A stretch of DNA of 64,000 nt from JACKOB01 sp024234575 (GTDB lineage Bacteria; Pseudomonadota; Gammaproteobacteria; Pseudomonadales; Oleiphilaceae): NCBI GenBank assembly GCA_051208035.1, contig JBPJFZ010000016.1:40917-104916 (forward strand). Reading direction: 5' to 3'. The notes beneath the pieces are model-generated. The model was not told the DNA's origin, searched no databases, and worked only from the letters and a program-made list of their open reading frames with translations. Positions 33,087 through 41,929 of the stretch are shown here, piece after piece; position 1 is the stretch's first letter, and the number at the start of each line of letters is the position of its first letter. A program made the position numbers and the translations under genes.

Positions 33087-33929
33087 GTGTCCAATGTGTC
33101 CGATAGTGAATTCAATAAAGAACTGGGTCAGCGTGTAGATGTTGGCGACCTTGATATCCCCATGTTGCCTGCTGTGGCACAAAAAGTGATTCAGGTTACT
33201 TCCGACCCGGATTCAGACACCGCTCAGCTAACCAAAGTTATCCAGTCAGACCAGGCATTGGCAGCTCGCGTGATGAATGTCGCCAATTCTGTTGCTTACA
33301 GCCCTAATGGTGGCGTGACCTCTTTGCAACAGGCTGGATCCCGTCTTGGTATGACAATGATTCGTGATATTGCGCTGGCATCGTCCATTAATGCCCGGAT
33401 CTTCAAGGCACCTGGGTTCGAAGGACATATTGCCAATATTTGGCAGCATGCACTGGCCACCGCATTGTGGAGTCAGGCGATTGCCAAACGCATCAAAAAA
33501 GATATGGATAGCGCCTTTCTTTGTGGGCTGCTGCATTCTGTTGGTAAGCCGGTGATGATTCAGGAAGCGGTTGATGTTGCCGAAGAGGAAGATCTCACGA
33601 GCGATATCGATATCATTATGGAAATCGTTGAGGAGTTAAGCTCAGACGCGGCACGACTTGCTCTGACCAAGTGGAAAATGCCCAATGTCATCATAGATGC
33701 GGTGACTCATTACAAAAATTATCAGGACGCTGATGAAGGCAAGAATTTGGCGATGATCGTCAATGCCGCCACAATTTTAGCTGAACACATGCTGACAGAG
33801 TTTCCAGAGGTGGAAGATTTACCTGGTAAGGCCGTTTTCGCAGATCTTAATCTGTCTGAAAAAGATATCGACGCCTTGCGAGAGCAAATACCGAATATTC
33901 GCAGTGCGTTGGAAGAAATGAAGCCTTAG
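33087..33929 (+). CDS. HDOD-domain signalling protein
   Basis: The 280-residue protein has an HDOD domain (LDIPMLPAVAQKVIQ, QAGSRLGM, HALATALWSQAIA, FLCGLLHSVGKPV). HDOD proteins are HD-domain relatives lacking catalytic metal residues and act in signalling, often with c-di-GMP or chemotaxis systems; the HD pair is replaced here (HS in place of HD), consistent with a non-enzymatic role. The start is GTG at 33087, with AGAGGAG about 9 bases upstream, rather than the TTG at 33045. Output is unknown. Confidence 0.88.
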   Translation: MSNVSDSEFNKELGQRVDVGDLDIPMLPAVAQKVIQVTSDPDSDTAQLTKVIQSDQALAARVMNVANSVAYSPNGGVTSLQQAGSRLGMTMIRDIALASSINARIFKAPGFEGHIANIWQHALATALWSQAIAKRIKKDMDSAFLCGLLHSVGKPVMIQEAVDVAEEEDLTSDIDIIMEIVEELSSDAARLALTKWKMPNVIIDAVTHYKNYQDADEGKNLAMIVNAATILAEHMLTEFPEVEDLPGKAVFADLNLSEKDIDALREQIPNIRSALEEMKP

Positions 33930-33974
33930 TTAGTCAAAATGATCTAAAAATGGGTACGATTGCGCCGGGGTCTT

Positions 33975-34157
33975 TCAGCCGTCAATAAACTGTAATCGCA
34001 CCTTAATGGCTTCGCAATACGGTTCCTGCAGATCTCCTAAGATTGACGTTAGTGATAGGTCTAGTTGCTTGGCCTTCATCGTCAGCGAGTTGATCTGCTT
34101 GTTCAGCATGTCTGGCTGCAATCCAGCCTCTTTTCCACTCTTAATAACATCTTTTCT
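33975..34157 (-). pseudogene. short open frame, probable gene remnant
   Basis: The 371-bp gap before copA holds a 60-codon open frame on the minus strand that begins directly after a stop and has no ATG at its head. It reads like protein: IKSGKEAGLQPDMLNKQ, LTMKAKQLDLSLTSILGDL and EPYCEAIKVRLQFIDG. An internal ATG would give 45 residues. No family is recognised. A small coiled-coil protein or the 3' end of a decayed gene, perhaps a lost regulator of the copper genes, are both possible. Confidence 0.4.
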
Positions 34158-34231
34158 TTATAGATAGTCACCGCATCTCATTGGTTATAAGGGTTTCCCC
34201 GGTCATGGTAAGGGTGCATAGTAGGACCTTG

Positions 34232-34262
34232 TTGACCTGTGACCTGCACCCAAGGCTACACT
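34232..34262 (+). promoter_or_regulatory. MerR/CueR-type promoter of copA
   Basis: TTGACC (34232-34237) and TACACT (34257-34262) are separated by 19 bases, the over-long spacer typical of promoters activated by MerR-family regulators. The arrangement TTGACCT, then CCTGC, then AAGG matches the E. coli CueR-controlled copA promoter closely, so copper induction is likely. Confidence 0.7.
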
Positions 34263-34300
34263 TGGTATAAACCATAAGCACCACGTCAGGAGAAATCACG

Positions 34301-36589
34301 ATGATGGATCATGCTGCACATGCCAAACATGGCTCCGCTCAGCAAGCCAAGACCCAAGAACTGCTGATCGAAGGCGCAGGTTGTGCCAGTTGCGTCGGTA
34401 AAATAGAAAAAGCTTTACAGGCAGTAGCCGGAGTTGAACGTGCCGAGATGAACTTTGCAGCTCGCACGGTGGCGGTAACCGGCACGGCTGCTGCTGAATC
34501 GCTGATTCAGGCTGTTGAAAATGCTGGCTACAATGCCACAGTGCCGGCGGCGGAGTCCGATGAAGCGTTGATGGATGAAAAGGAGGCGGCTGACCTTAAG
34601 TATTACCATCGCCTGCTGTGGGAGATGACCATCGCCTTGCTACTGGGGGTGCCGCTGATGATTTACGGTTTGGTCGTTGGTGAAATGACCGTGACCACGA
34701 CCGGTGAACGAATTGCCTGGTTGCTGGTGGGGTTACTCACCATGGAGGTGATGTTCTTTTCAGGCAAGCATTTTTATGTGGGGGCCTGGAAGTCTTTTTG
34801 GAATCACAGCGCCAACATGGATACCCTGATCGCATTGGGTACTGGCACCGCCTGGCTTTATTCTATGGCGGTGGTTACTTTCCCTGAAGCTATGCCGGAA
34901 ATGGCGCGACATGTCTATTTTGAGGCCACCGCGATGATTATCGGCCTGATCAACCTAGGTTTGGCACTAGAGCTGAAGGCTCGTGGCCGTACATCGTTAG
35001 CGATTAAGCGCTTAATTGGTCTGCAAGCGAAAACAGCACGAGTAATCAGGGATGGAAAAGAAGTCGATATTGCTATCGGGAAGGTACTGTTAAATGATCG
35101 GGTGCGTATTCGCCCCGGTGAGAAAATCCCGGTAGATGGCAGAGTGCTGGAAGGACGTACCTCGGTTGACGAATCCATGCTGACTGGTGAACCCATGCCA
35201 GTTGAGAAGAATGCAGGTGATGAGCTAGTTGCCGGTACGCTGAATAAAACCGGCTCGGTGGTCATTAACGCCACAAGGGTAGGCAAAGACACTGCCCTGG
35301 CGCGGATTATCAATATGGTGAAGCGGGCGCAAAACTCGAAGCCTCCGATTGGCCGCTTGGCGGACGTGATCTCAGGGTACTTCGTACCTGTGGTGATGAT
35401 CATCGCCGTGCTGAGTGCGCTAGCGTGGCTTAACTTCGGCCCGCAACCGGCGCTGGCCTTGGCAATGGTGGCGGCGACCACTGTGCTGATTATTGCCTGC
35501 CCCTGTGCTTTGGGGTTGGCGACGCCAATGTCCGTGATGGTGGGGGTCGGCAAGGCGGCAGAGGCCGGTGTGCTGATTCGCAATGGCGAAGCACTGCAAA
35601 TGGCCTCGAAAATTACCGCCATGCTTCTCGATAAAACCGGAACGATTACGCTAGGGGCACCCAAGGTGACCAGCGTGCATGTGATTAATGCCGGGGAGGG
35701 TGCCGATGACGAAGAGGTTATATTGCAGCTGGCAGCGAGCCTCGAAGCTGGATCAGAGCATCCATTAGCCGCAGCCATTGTCGAGTCTGCCAAAGAGCGT
35801 GGGCTCACGCTTACCGCCGTCGACCGCTTTACGGCAATCGCCGGATATGGGGTTGAAGGGGTTGTCGAAGGTAAATCCTTACTGTTCGGCAATGAAAAAC
35901 TGATGCGCGAGAGGGCGGTTCATGTGGATGAGGCAATCCGTGTAGCCCAAAACATGGCGGCCGATGCTCAGACGCCGATGTATTTTGCCGTCAACGGACA
36001 GCTTGCGGCAGTGATTGCAGTGGCCGATCCGATTAAAGAAGACTCCATCGCTGCCATTAAGCGGTTGCAGCATAATGGTATTCGCGTCCTGATGCTTACC
36101 GGTGACAACCGTGATACAGCTGAAGCGGTCGCCAAAAAAGTTGGTATAACTGAGTTCTTTGCTGAAGTTTTACCAGAAGACAAATCGAAAAAAGTTGCCG
36201 AGTTGCAAGCTCAGGGCGAAATCGTCGGCATGACCGGCGACGGTATCAACGACGCGCCAGCCCTGGCCTTAGCCAACGTTGGTTTTGCAATAGGTACTGG
36301 TACGGATGTCGCCATTGAGAGCGCGGATATCACCTTAATGCGCGGCTCTTTGCACGGGCTGGCGGACGCCATCGCGGTGAGCAAAGCCACCTTGCGTAAT
36401 ATCAAACAGAATCTGTTTGGTGCCTTTGTTTATAACATGGCCGGCGTGCCCCTCGCCGCAGGGGTGCTTTACCCCTTTTTCGGCATATTGCTTAGCCCGG
36501 TTATTGCGGGTGCTGCCATGGCTTTCTCATCAGTTACTGTTGTTACCAACGCCAATCGCCTTCGTTTGTTTAAAGCACAGGAGCATTGA
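34301..36589 (+). CDS. copA: copper-exporting P1B-type ATPase
   Basis: Exports Cu(I) from the cytoplasm. The 762-residue protein has a His-rich start, one N-terminal heavy-metal domain with GCASCVGKIE (about 26-35), eight predicted membrane helices, an actuator domain with the TGE loop (MLTGEPMPVEK), the ion-path motif CPCALGLATP (about 401), the phosphorylation site DKTGTIT (about 444), the ATP-binding HP motif (GSEHPLAAAIVE) and GDGINDAP. The CPC plus GC-xx-C metal-binding pattern indicates monovalent copper or silver. An AGGAG site lies 10 bases upstream of the ATG pair. It overlaps by coupling with the cupredoxin gene. Confidence 0.96.
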   Translation: MMDHAAHAKHGSAQQAKTQELLIEGAGCASCVGKIEKALQAVAGVERAEMNFAARTVAVTGTAAAESLIQAVENAGYNATVPAAESDEALMDEKEAADLKYYHRLLWEMTIALLLGVPLMIYGLVVGEMTVTTTGERIAWLLVGLLTMEVMFFSGKHFYVGAWKSFWNHSANMDTLIALGTGTAWLYSMAVVTFPEAMPEMARHVYFEATAMIIGLINLGLALELKARGRTSLAIKRLIGLQAKTARVIRDGKEVDIAIGKVLLNDRVRIRPGEKIPVDGRVLEGRTSVDESMLTGEPMPVEKNAGDELVAGTLNKTGSVVINATRVGKDTALARIINMVKRAQNSKPPIGRLADVISGYFVPVVMIIAVLSALAWLNFGPQPALALAMVAATTVLIIACPCALGLATPMSVMVGVGKAAEAGVLIRNGEALQMASKITAMLLDKTGTITLGAPKVTSVHVINAGEGADDEEVILQLAASLEAGSEHPLAAAIVESAKERGLTLTAVDRFTAIAGYGVEGVVEGKSLLFGNEKLMRERAVHVDEAIRVAQNMAADAQTPMYFAVNGQLAAVIAVADPIKEDSIAAIKRLQHNGIRVLMLTGDNRDTAEAVAKKVGITEFFAEVLPEDKSKKVAELQAQGEIVGMTGDGINDAPALALANVGFAIGTGTDVAIESADITLMRGSLHGLADAIAVSKATLRNIKQNLFGAFVYNMAGVPLAAGVLYPFFGILLSPVIAGAAMAFSSVTVVTNANRLRLFKAQEH

Positions 36590-36591
36590 TC

Positions 36592-36948
36592 ATGTTATTT
36601 ATCAATCTGTTGGGTGTGCTCTTAATTGTGGCAATAGTCTGGTGGTTTTGGCTGTATAAGCCTGAAACATCCAGCGCCGAAACCGGGAATTTACTCATCA
36701 CCGTCGAGAATGGCGTCTATCAACCAGCCAGAGTGCGTATTGCAACAGGCAAGGAAACATCGATAACCTTCCTGCGTAAAGACGCCTCTCCCTGCGCGGA
36801 AGCCCTGATATTCCCGGATCTGGATATCAGTGAAGAGCTGCCGCTAGATAGAGAGAAAATCATTCGATTACCTGCGCTACAATCCGGAAGTTACCCTTTC
36901 CACTGTCAGATGAAAATGTACAAAGGTGAACTTGTCGTGGGTGAATGA
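36592..36948 (+). CDS. membrane-anchored cupredoxin-like copper protein
   Basis: The 118-residue protein has one N-terminal transmembrane segment (about 2-21) and a plastocyanin/azurin-like cupredoxin fold with candidate ligands in SPCAEAL and FHCQMKMYKG (His, Cys, Met). It probably faces the periplasm and binds copper exported by CopA. The ATG at 36592 starts 3 bases after the copA stop, with CAGGAG located inside the end of copA, so the two are translationally linked. Cupredoxins beside CopA are common, and a chaperone or oxidase-like role is inferred. Confidence 0.85.
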   Translation: MLFINLLGVLLIVAIVWWFWLYKPETSSAETGNLLITVENGVYQPARVRIATGKETSITFLRKDASPCAEALIFPDLDISEELPLDREKIIRLPALQSGSYPFHCQMKMYKGELVVGE

Positions 36949-37186
36949 GGTGGTAGAGAGCCTAATGTTTTCAGTAAATCGAAACGCATTGATGTGGCAT
37001 CTAAGGTGAATAAACCCCAATAATCCTAAGGTCGATAGCTCGTGCGGAAGGCGATGGGTGGTTTTCTTTGTGATGAACTTGGTTGTTGTTGTCTGTGCAG
37101 AGCCGGTATCACCAGCGATTATTACCCCGAATTAACAAACTAGACGCTGGTATTTCGAGAAACAAGTCGCCTCGGGGAAAGGTTGT

Positions 37187-37306
37187 CTACGAGGGCTTTT
37201 TTAGCAGCCACCATCCTACAGCGGCGCCAATTAGATACCCGCTAGTTAAAAGCACTCTAGCCAGAAAATACGAGATAATCGTTATCTGAATATGAATTGA
37301 AACTGT
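37187..37306 (-). other. possible 39-residue single-pass membrane peptide
   Basis: In the 541-bp gap after the cupredoxin gene the minus strand has a 40-codon frame ending in a convincing helix (ISYFLARVLLTSGYLIGAAV) and the basic tail WWLLKKPS. No ATG, GTG or TTG start is present, only ATT/ATA codons. It is either a remnant or a non-canonical small membrane protein. A Fur-like GATAATCGTTATC palindrome (37274-37286) overlaps its start region. The rest of the gap shows nothing until 37416. Confidence 0.25.
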
Positions 37307-37416
37307 TTATTGTGCGTCCTGTGCTTTGATATCGATAATTGAAATTTTGATCCTGGATAGACGCATTTTCTTCGTAGAGAGACACTGTGTTTGATTGAGT
37401 CAGTTCGTATATTTGT

Positions 37417-37466
37417 GACACATTAATTGACATTAATATGTATTGGCGGCACCATAAGTGACATTA
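37417..37466 (+). promoter_or_regulatory. two tandem copies of a 19-bp motif upstream of the solute-binding gene
   Basis: GACACATTAATTGACATTA (37417-37435) and GGCACCATAAGTGACATTA (37448-37466) are 31 bp apart, about three helical turns. The same motif recurs twice as an inverted pair at 41884-41929. They end 24 bases before the solute-binding protein start. Part of the motif (TTGACA) could also be a -35 box. Confidence 0.55.
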
Positions 37467-37489
37467 AACTATAGCCCCTAAGCAATGGA

Positions 37490-38509
37490 ATGAGAATGAA
37501 CAGTCATATCAGGAAAGCTTGGTCAATATTGTTGTTTGCAGCGTTGTTAAATCCTAACTCGGGTTATGCGGAGGTTGTTCAGCGATCATTTTGTGTATGG
37601 GATCCGATTGGTACAAATGGCCCCTATTTCAGTATGATGAAAAACTTGCAAATAAAAGCATCGGCCTGGGGGGTAGCGCTACAGCTGCAGGCCTATACCG
37701 ACGAGGGTGTGGCCGCTAATGATTTTAAAACAGGGCAGTGTGATGCGGTTGCGCTTACGGAGATTATCTCGCGTTCATATAACGCCTTTGCAGGTACCGT
37801 CGGTGCGGTGGGTGCCTTACCAACGCTTGACGAACTACATATTGTATTAAATATTCTCGCTCAGCCCAGTGCCGCAGGGCTTATGATTAACGGGCCTTAC
37901 GAAGTCGCTGGGATACTGCCTGTTGGCCCCATCTATACTTTTGTAAACGACCGCTCCATTGATAGTTTTAAGGGATTCCAAGGCAGAAAAATGGCCACTT
38001 TTGACGTTGACCCAGTGCAAATTGAAGTGGCAAGACAGGTAGGAGCATCACCTGTTAGTTCGAGCCTGAGCCGGTTTGCGGGGCAGTTTAATAATGGTTC
38101 GGTAGATATCGCTTTTGCGCCCGCAACGGCGTACATGCCCATGGAGCTATACAAGGGTTTACGGGCAGGTGGGGGAGTGATAAAAAGACCCCTTCTCCAG
38201 GCAACATTGCAAGTTTTGATTCACCGCGAGAAATTTCCTGCTGATTTTGGCCAAAATGCCCGCCAGGTTTTTTTGGGCATGCTAGATGGGGCTTTTCAAA
38301 ACATAGAAAGCTTTGAGATTGATATCGCGAAAGAGCATTGGATTTCTATGAGTGACAAGGCTACTAACGAGATGGATAAGCTATTTCGTGAGTCCCGAAT
38401 TAAACTGAGAGACAAAGGCGTCTATGATGCCAAGGCTTTAAGGTTGATGCGCAAGGTGCGCTGCAAGCGAAATCCGTCTAACGCAGAATGCGTTGAAGAA
38501 ACGGAATAA
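37490..38509 (+). CDS. exported solute-binding protein (TRAP/DUF6091-like)
   Basis: The 339-residue protein has a signal peptide ending about GYAE (residue 28) and a periplasmic binding fold: RSFCVWDPIGTNGPYF, GQCDAVALTEIISRS, PVGPIYTFVNDRSIDSFKGFQG and DIAFAPATAYMPMELYKGL. It belongs to the poorly characterised solute-binding proteins that recur in marine hydrocarbon- and lipid-degrading bacteria. No transporter is encoded nearby. A TetR regulator follows, 57 bases downstream on the same strand, and the gene may be controlled by it through the 19-bp motif. Confidence 0.78.
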   Translation: MRMNSHIRKAWSILLFAALLNPNSGYAEVVQRSFCVWDPIGTNGPYFSMMKNLQIKASAWGVALQLQAYTDEGVAANDFKTGQCDAVALTEIISRSYNAFAGTVGAVGALPTLDELHIVLNILAQPSAAGLMINGPYEVAGILPVGPIYTFVNDRSIDSFKGFQGRKMATFDVDPVQIEVARQVGASPVSSSLSRFAGQFNNGSVDIAFAPATAYMPMELYKGLRAGGGVIKRPLLQATLQVLIHREKFPADFGQNARQVFLGMLDGAFQNIESFEIDIAKEHWISMSDKATNEMDKLFRESRIKLRDKGVYDAKALRLMRKVRCKRNPSNAECVEETE

Positions 38510-38566
38510 GCATAAGAGGCACTGCCAGTACGTCAGATTTTTATTTGGGGCAGAAGGTAAAACTTA

Positions 38567-39226
38567 ATGACAAAGACTTGCTCAGAAAAAGATAGCAATA
38601 GCATCAGTAACGATACCGATGACAATGGTGCGGAACAATCAAAGCGGCGCTATAAAATGTCGAAAAGGGCGGAAACTTCTGCGCAGACAGCAATAGATAT
38701 TTATCAGGTCACCGTTGCCTTGTGGCATGAGCGTCCATTGTCAGATATAACGCTGGAAACAATAGCAGAGCGCGCCAATGTTTCGGTGCGAACCATCATT
38801 CGGCGATTCGGATCTAAGGAAGGCTTGTTCGAAGACTGTATAAAAAATAATGTCGCTGATATGGAGAGTAACCGTCACAAAGCGAAGGTAGGGGATATTG
38901 AGGGGGCGCTTAACTGTTTGCTGGATGATTATGAGGCCCATGGGGACGCGATGATTCGCACGCTCGCTGTTGAAGAACAGTTAGCTATTGCGCGCCGGGT
39001 TTTGCAAGCCGGGCGAATTTATCACCGTGAATGGTGCGCTCGTATATTTGCGCCATACCTACCTGCTAGTGGTGAGAATCACTACGATGAAGTGTTGTTG
39101 GCATTTGTCGCAGCGACAGAAATTTATTTGTGGAAGCTGCTTCGGCGTGACCTTAACTACGATTTACCCACCACCAGGAAGGCTTTTTTGCGACTCGTGC
39201 AGGGGCTTGTGAATAATCGCGTTTAG
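38567..39226 (+). CDS. TetR/AcrR-family regulator
   Basis: The 219-residue regulator has a charged N-terminal extension, a TetR helix-turn-helix (ITLETIAERANVSVRTIIRRFGSKEGLFEDCI, shown in pieces: ETIAERANVSVRTI then RRFGSKEGLF) and an all-helical ligand-binding C-terminus (about 95-215). It sits between the solute-binding and glycosyltransferase genes. It is the natural candidate to bind the four 19-bp motifs in the island; the ligand is unknown, though the context suggests a lipid or hydrophobic compound. Confidence 0.9.
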   Translation: MTKTCSEKDSNSISNDTDDNGAEQSKRRYKMSKRAETSAQTAIDIYQVTVALWHERPLSDITLETIAERANVSVRTIIRRFGSKEGLFEDCIKNNVADMESNRHKAKVGDIEGALNCLLDDYEAHGDAMIRTLAVEEQLAIARRVLQAGRIYHREWCARIFAPYLPASGENHYDEVLLAFVAATEIYLWKLLRRDLNYDLPTTRKAFLRLVQGLVNNRV

Positions 39227-39299
39227 GGCGTGGGGTGTCTGAATGTCATCAATGTGCTGAATAAAGCCGTTTCTTTCATTGCTAAAACAGGTAAGCGGG

Positions 39300-40550
39300 A
39301 TGGATAAAAAGTCGTATTTATTTGTGACTTGGGAAGGCGGTGGTAACGTGCCCCCTGTTCTTGGTGTTGCACAGAGAATGATCGCCCGTGGGCATGAGGT
39401 GGTGGTGCTGTCCGAACCCTGCTTGCAGGCAACGATAGAGGCAATTGGTGCGAAATTCATTTCCTTCAAAAAACACTTTACACGCACAGACAGGACGCTT
39501 GATATTATCCAGGACGCCAGTGCGGGGCCGATGAATCTTGCTACGTTCGATAATGTTATCGTTGGTCCTGCGGAGGATGTTGCAGCCGAGACACTGACGG
39601 CAATCAGGGCGAATCAGGTAGATGTGGTTGTCGCGGATTTGATGATGATAGGCAGCATGATCGCAGCTGAGGCAGCAGGTAAGCCTTGTGTAGTCTTGTT
39701 TCATATGCCGGAATACTTGCCTGGGCCCAATCGACCACCCGGCGGGTTCGGCCTAAATCCGGGTAAGGGGGCTTTGGGTCGTCTGCGAGATCTGCTCTTG
39801 TCTAAAGTATTTAATCGGGTGACGAAACCTTTATTAGCGCAGATTAATCGTGTTCGTAAATTGCATAACCTAGCTTCGATGACTTCATTTGGCGACATCT
39901 ATCATCGGGTCGATTTACGACTGCTACAAACAAATGAGGTGTTTGATTTTCCTATTTCTCCGCCACCGCCGAATCTGCGTTATGTGGGGCCTGTGCTTGA
40001 TGATCCTGACTGGACCGGAGAGACCACGGCTAAACTACCGGGTGAAAAAACTGAACCGCTTGTGGTTGTCAGCTTGTCTTCGACATTCCAAAACCAGCGC
40101 CAAGCCATAGATAATGCCATTGTTGCTCTGTCGACTTTGCCGGTGAGTGGATTAGTTACCCTTGGGCCTGCAATGGCGAAAGAAACGTTCAATGCTTCGA
40201 GAAATACCAAGGTAGTCCCCAATCTTCCACACAGTAAAGTGTTTCCACATGCTAGTGTGGTAGTGACCCATGCCGGGCATGGTACGGTTATGAAAGCGCT
40301 GGCTTTTGGCTTGCCGCTTGTGTGTCTGCCAATGGGAAGAGATCAAACAGATAATGCGGCGCGCATCGCTTACCATGGCGCAGGTATAAAGCTAAGTTCT
40401 AAAGCCAGGCCTGCCGACATTGCCAGGGCCATCACACGGGTGTTAAGCAATCCCGAGTTCGCTCTCAACGCCCGGCGGCTACAAGCAGAAATACATAAGG
40501 ATTTGAAAACGGACAAGGCGGTTTTCGAGCTTGAAAATATCCCGGTGTGA
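39300..40550 (+). CDS. UDP-glycosyltransferase-like protein (MGT/GT1 family)
   Basis: The 416-residue protein is a GT-B glycosyltransferase: N-terminal domain with VTWEGGGNVPPVLGVAQRM and GHEVVVLSE, C-terminal donor domain with VVVSLSSTFQNQ, the nucleotide-sugar signature VVTHAGHGTVMKALAFGLPLV and CLPMGRDQTDNA. These enzymes glycosylate lipids, macrolides or other small molecules. It lacks a signal peptide, so it acts in the cytoplasm. ATG 39300 is favoured over TTG 39279. It follows the tetR gene by 73 bases and is probably co-transcribed. Confidence 0.88.
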   Translation: MDKKSYLFVTWEGGGNVPPVLGVAQRMIARGHEVVVLSEPCLQATIEAIGAKFISFKKHFTRTDRTLDIIQDASAGPMNLATFDNVIVGPAEDVAAETLTAIRANQVDVVVADLMMIGSMIAAEAAGKPCVVLFHMPEYLPGPNRPPGGFGLNPGKGALGRLRDLLLSKVFNRVTKPLLAQINRVRKLHNLASMTSFGDIYHRVDLRLLQTNEVFDFPISPPPPNLRYVGPVLDDPDWTGETTAKLPGEKTEPLVVVSLSSTFQNQRQAIDNAIVALSTLPVSGLVTLGPAMAKETFNASRNTKVVPNLPHSKVFPHASVVVTHAGHGTVMKALAFGLPLVCLPMGRDQTDNAARIAYHGAGIKLSSKARPADIARAITRVLSNPEFALNARRLQAEIHKDLKTDKAVFELENIPV

Positions 40551-40650
40551 CGGCCTTAACTTTCTTACCGTGGCTTTGGGATAACTTGCTAAAGAACGCC
40601 AATTTGATTGGTGCAAACTGGCTTTCCGGCCAACTTCTGTTAATGCAGTT

Positions 40651-41820
40651 TTAGTTATGCCCGCGTATATTCATGGATGCTTGCACAGTCATGTCGGTAA
40701 TGTATATCGCGCCGATTGATGCCCCATTTTTACCCAATACGATGCGGTCTATATCAAGATCTCCTTTGATTGCCCCAGCGATTTGCAGGCCTTGGCTTGC
40801 CTCCGGTGCTGCGCCTATATACCACTTGGCATGGGCAAAGCCAAAAGATTCAGTGGCGATATCATCGGCAGTATCTGCAATACCATCGGCACCCGAATTT
40901 TTGTTGAGGCCAGTGCTGTCACCGCGGCGGTTGTGAAGTCTGACGCCTGAGACAGAAACACCCAGAAAGTCGACATCGACACTTAAGTCGCTAATTTCAA
41001 AGTAGTCACTAATGGTAATCTTGCTGTCGGGAATGCCATTTGTGCTGCCGCTACCATTGTTCTCGATGACGATATCGAGAGGGCCGGTCAGTACTTCTGC
41101 ATTAAAGTCAGACATCAATACTGTGCCGTCATCGGTCTTGGAGCCCACTTCATAGTCAGATCTATGCAACTTAACTTTGCCGATGCTGATGCCAAATGGG
41201 GCAGAGTTTCTCCAGTCATCCATGGTGTCTATAAATGAATTGCTCGGGGATGATGTTGGGCCAGCGCCAGAAATTGCCACATCAGAGTCTGTCGCTAGGT
41301 CATAGCGGGTGCCATCGAAAAGAGTGGCGGAAGTATTGTGAAAGACCAGAGCACCATCCCCATGAACTTTCGCATCATCGTTCGTGTTAATGGCGTTACT
41401 CCAATCAGCATCTGGTGCGGAAACCTCGCTATAGTATTGGTCGAGGCTCGAAAAACCATAGGCCAGGGCTTCGCTGCCATCGGTAACATCAATCACCATC
41501 TTCCAGTTGTCAAACGAGCCCGCGACACCAGTGGTGCCGGTTCGATTTGCACCTGCCCAGATAAAATCCTCAATAGCCAAATAGCCGCTGTCCTGGTAGG
41601 CGATTTCACCAACCTCTAATTTTAAATCTATCTCAACTGTTAAACCCGCTTTACCGGTTACTCCTGACATAGTCAGGTCATCCAAAATCTGTAGCTCGGC
41701 TTGCGCCGTTGATATCGAGCATATCCCCAACGTCACTAATGCGGGTAATGACCAGCGTTGCGCAGTCTTCGCAGTGTTTATTATGTAAGTGCTCACCTGT
41801 TTCTCCCTGATCGTTTTCAT
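40651..41820 (-). CDS. DUF6160-like exported protein
   Basis: The product (389 residues from 41820) has a signal peptide ending about AQAE, followed by the DUF6160 opening (ILDDLTMSGVTGKAGLTVEIDL region) with the SGVTG motif, then repeated beta-rich, Gly/Asp-rich segments (IGKVKLHRSDYEVG, LSVDVDFLGVSVSGVRLHN, IYITDMTVQASMNI). This resembles proteins called FilA-like in Acinetobacter pilus loci, and similar proteins occur in many marine bacteria; function is unknown. The ATG at 41820 is chosen because the signal peptide starts there. It reads against the glycosyltransferase gene (convergent) and shares the inverted 19-bp motif at its promoter. Confidence 0.72.
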   Translation of the reverse strand: MKTIREKQVSTYIINTAKTAQRWSLPALVTLGICSISTAQAELQILDDLTMSGVTGKAGLTVEIDLKLEVGEIAYQDSGYLAIEDFIWAGANRTGTTGVAGSFDNWKMVIDVTDGSEALAYGFSSLDQYYSEVSAPDADWSNAINTNDDAKVHGDGALVFHNTSATLFDGTRYDLATDSDVAISGAGPTSSPSNSFIDTMDDWRNSAPFGISIGKVKLHRSDYEVGSKTDDGTVLMSDFNAEVLTGPLDIVIENNGSGSTNGIPDSKITISDYFEISDLSVDVDFLGVSVSGVRLHNRRGDSTGLNKNSGADGIADTADDIATESFGFAHAKWYIGAAPEASQGLQIAGAIKGDLDIDRIVLGKNGASIGAIYITDMTVQASMNIRGHN

Positions 41821-41883
41821 CCCGCCGTCGAACAAGCAATCTTTGTTTCGCAGGGGATTTCTGCCAGTTAATGTTGTAATCAT

Positions 41884-41929
41884 GTCACTATTATTGACAC
41901 TAAAATATAATGGTGTCAATTATAGTGAC
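41884..41929. promoter_or_regulatory. 46-bp near-perfect palindromic operator (two inverted 19-bp motifs)
   Basis: GTCACTATTATTGACAC (from 41884) and its inverted partner ending at 41929 match at 16 of 17 positions, with a 12-bp A/T-rich centre. On the minus strand TTGACA, 17 bases and CAATAAT make a plausible promoter for the DUF6160-like gene, so a bound repressor would cover it. The motif is shared with 37417-37466. Confidence 0.7.

Noticed and set aside
34915..35892. 325-codon open frame on the minus strand
   Set aside because: It is antisense to copA, which has all P-type ATPase motifs; the frame is Ser/Thr/Ala-rich shadow coding with no recognisable domain.
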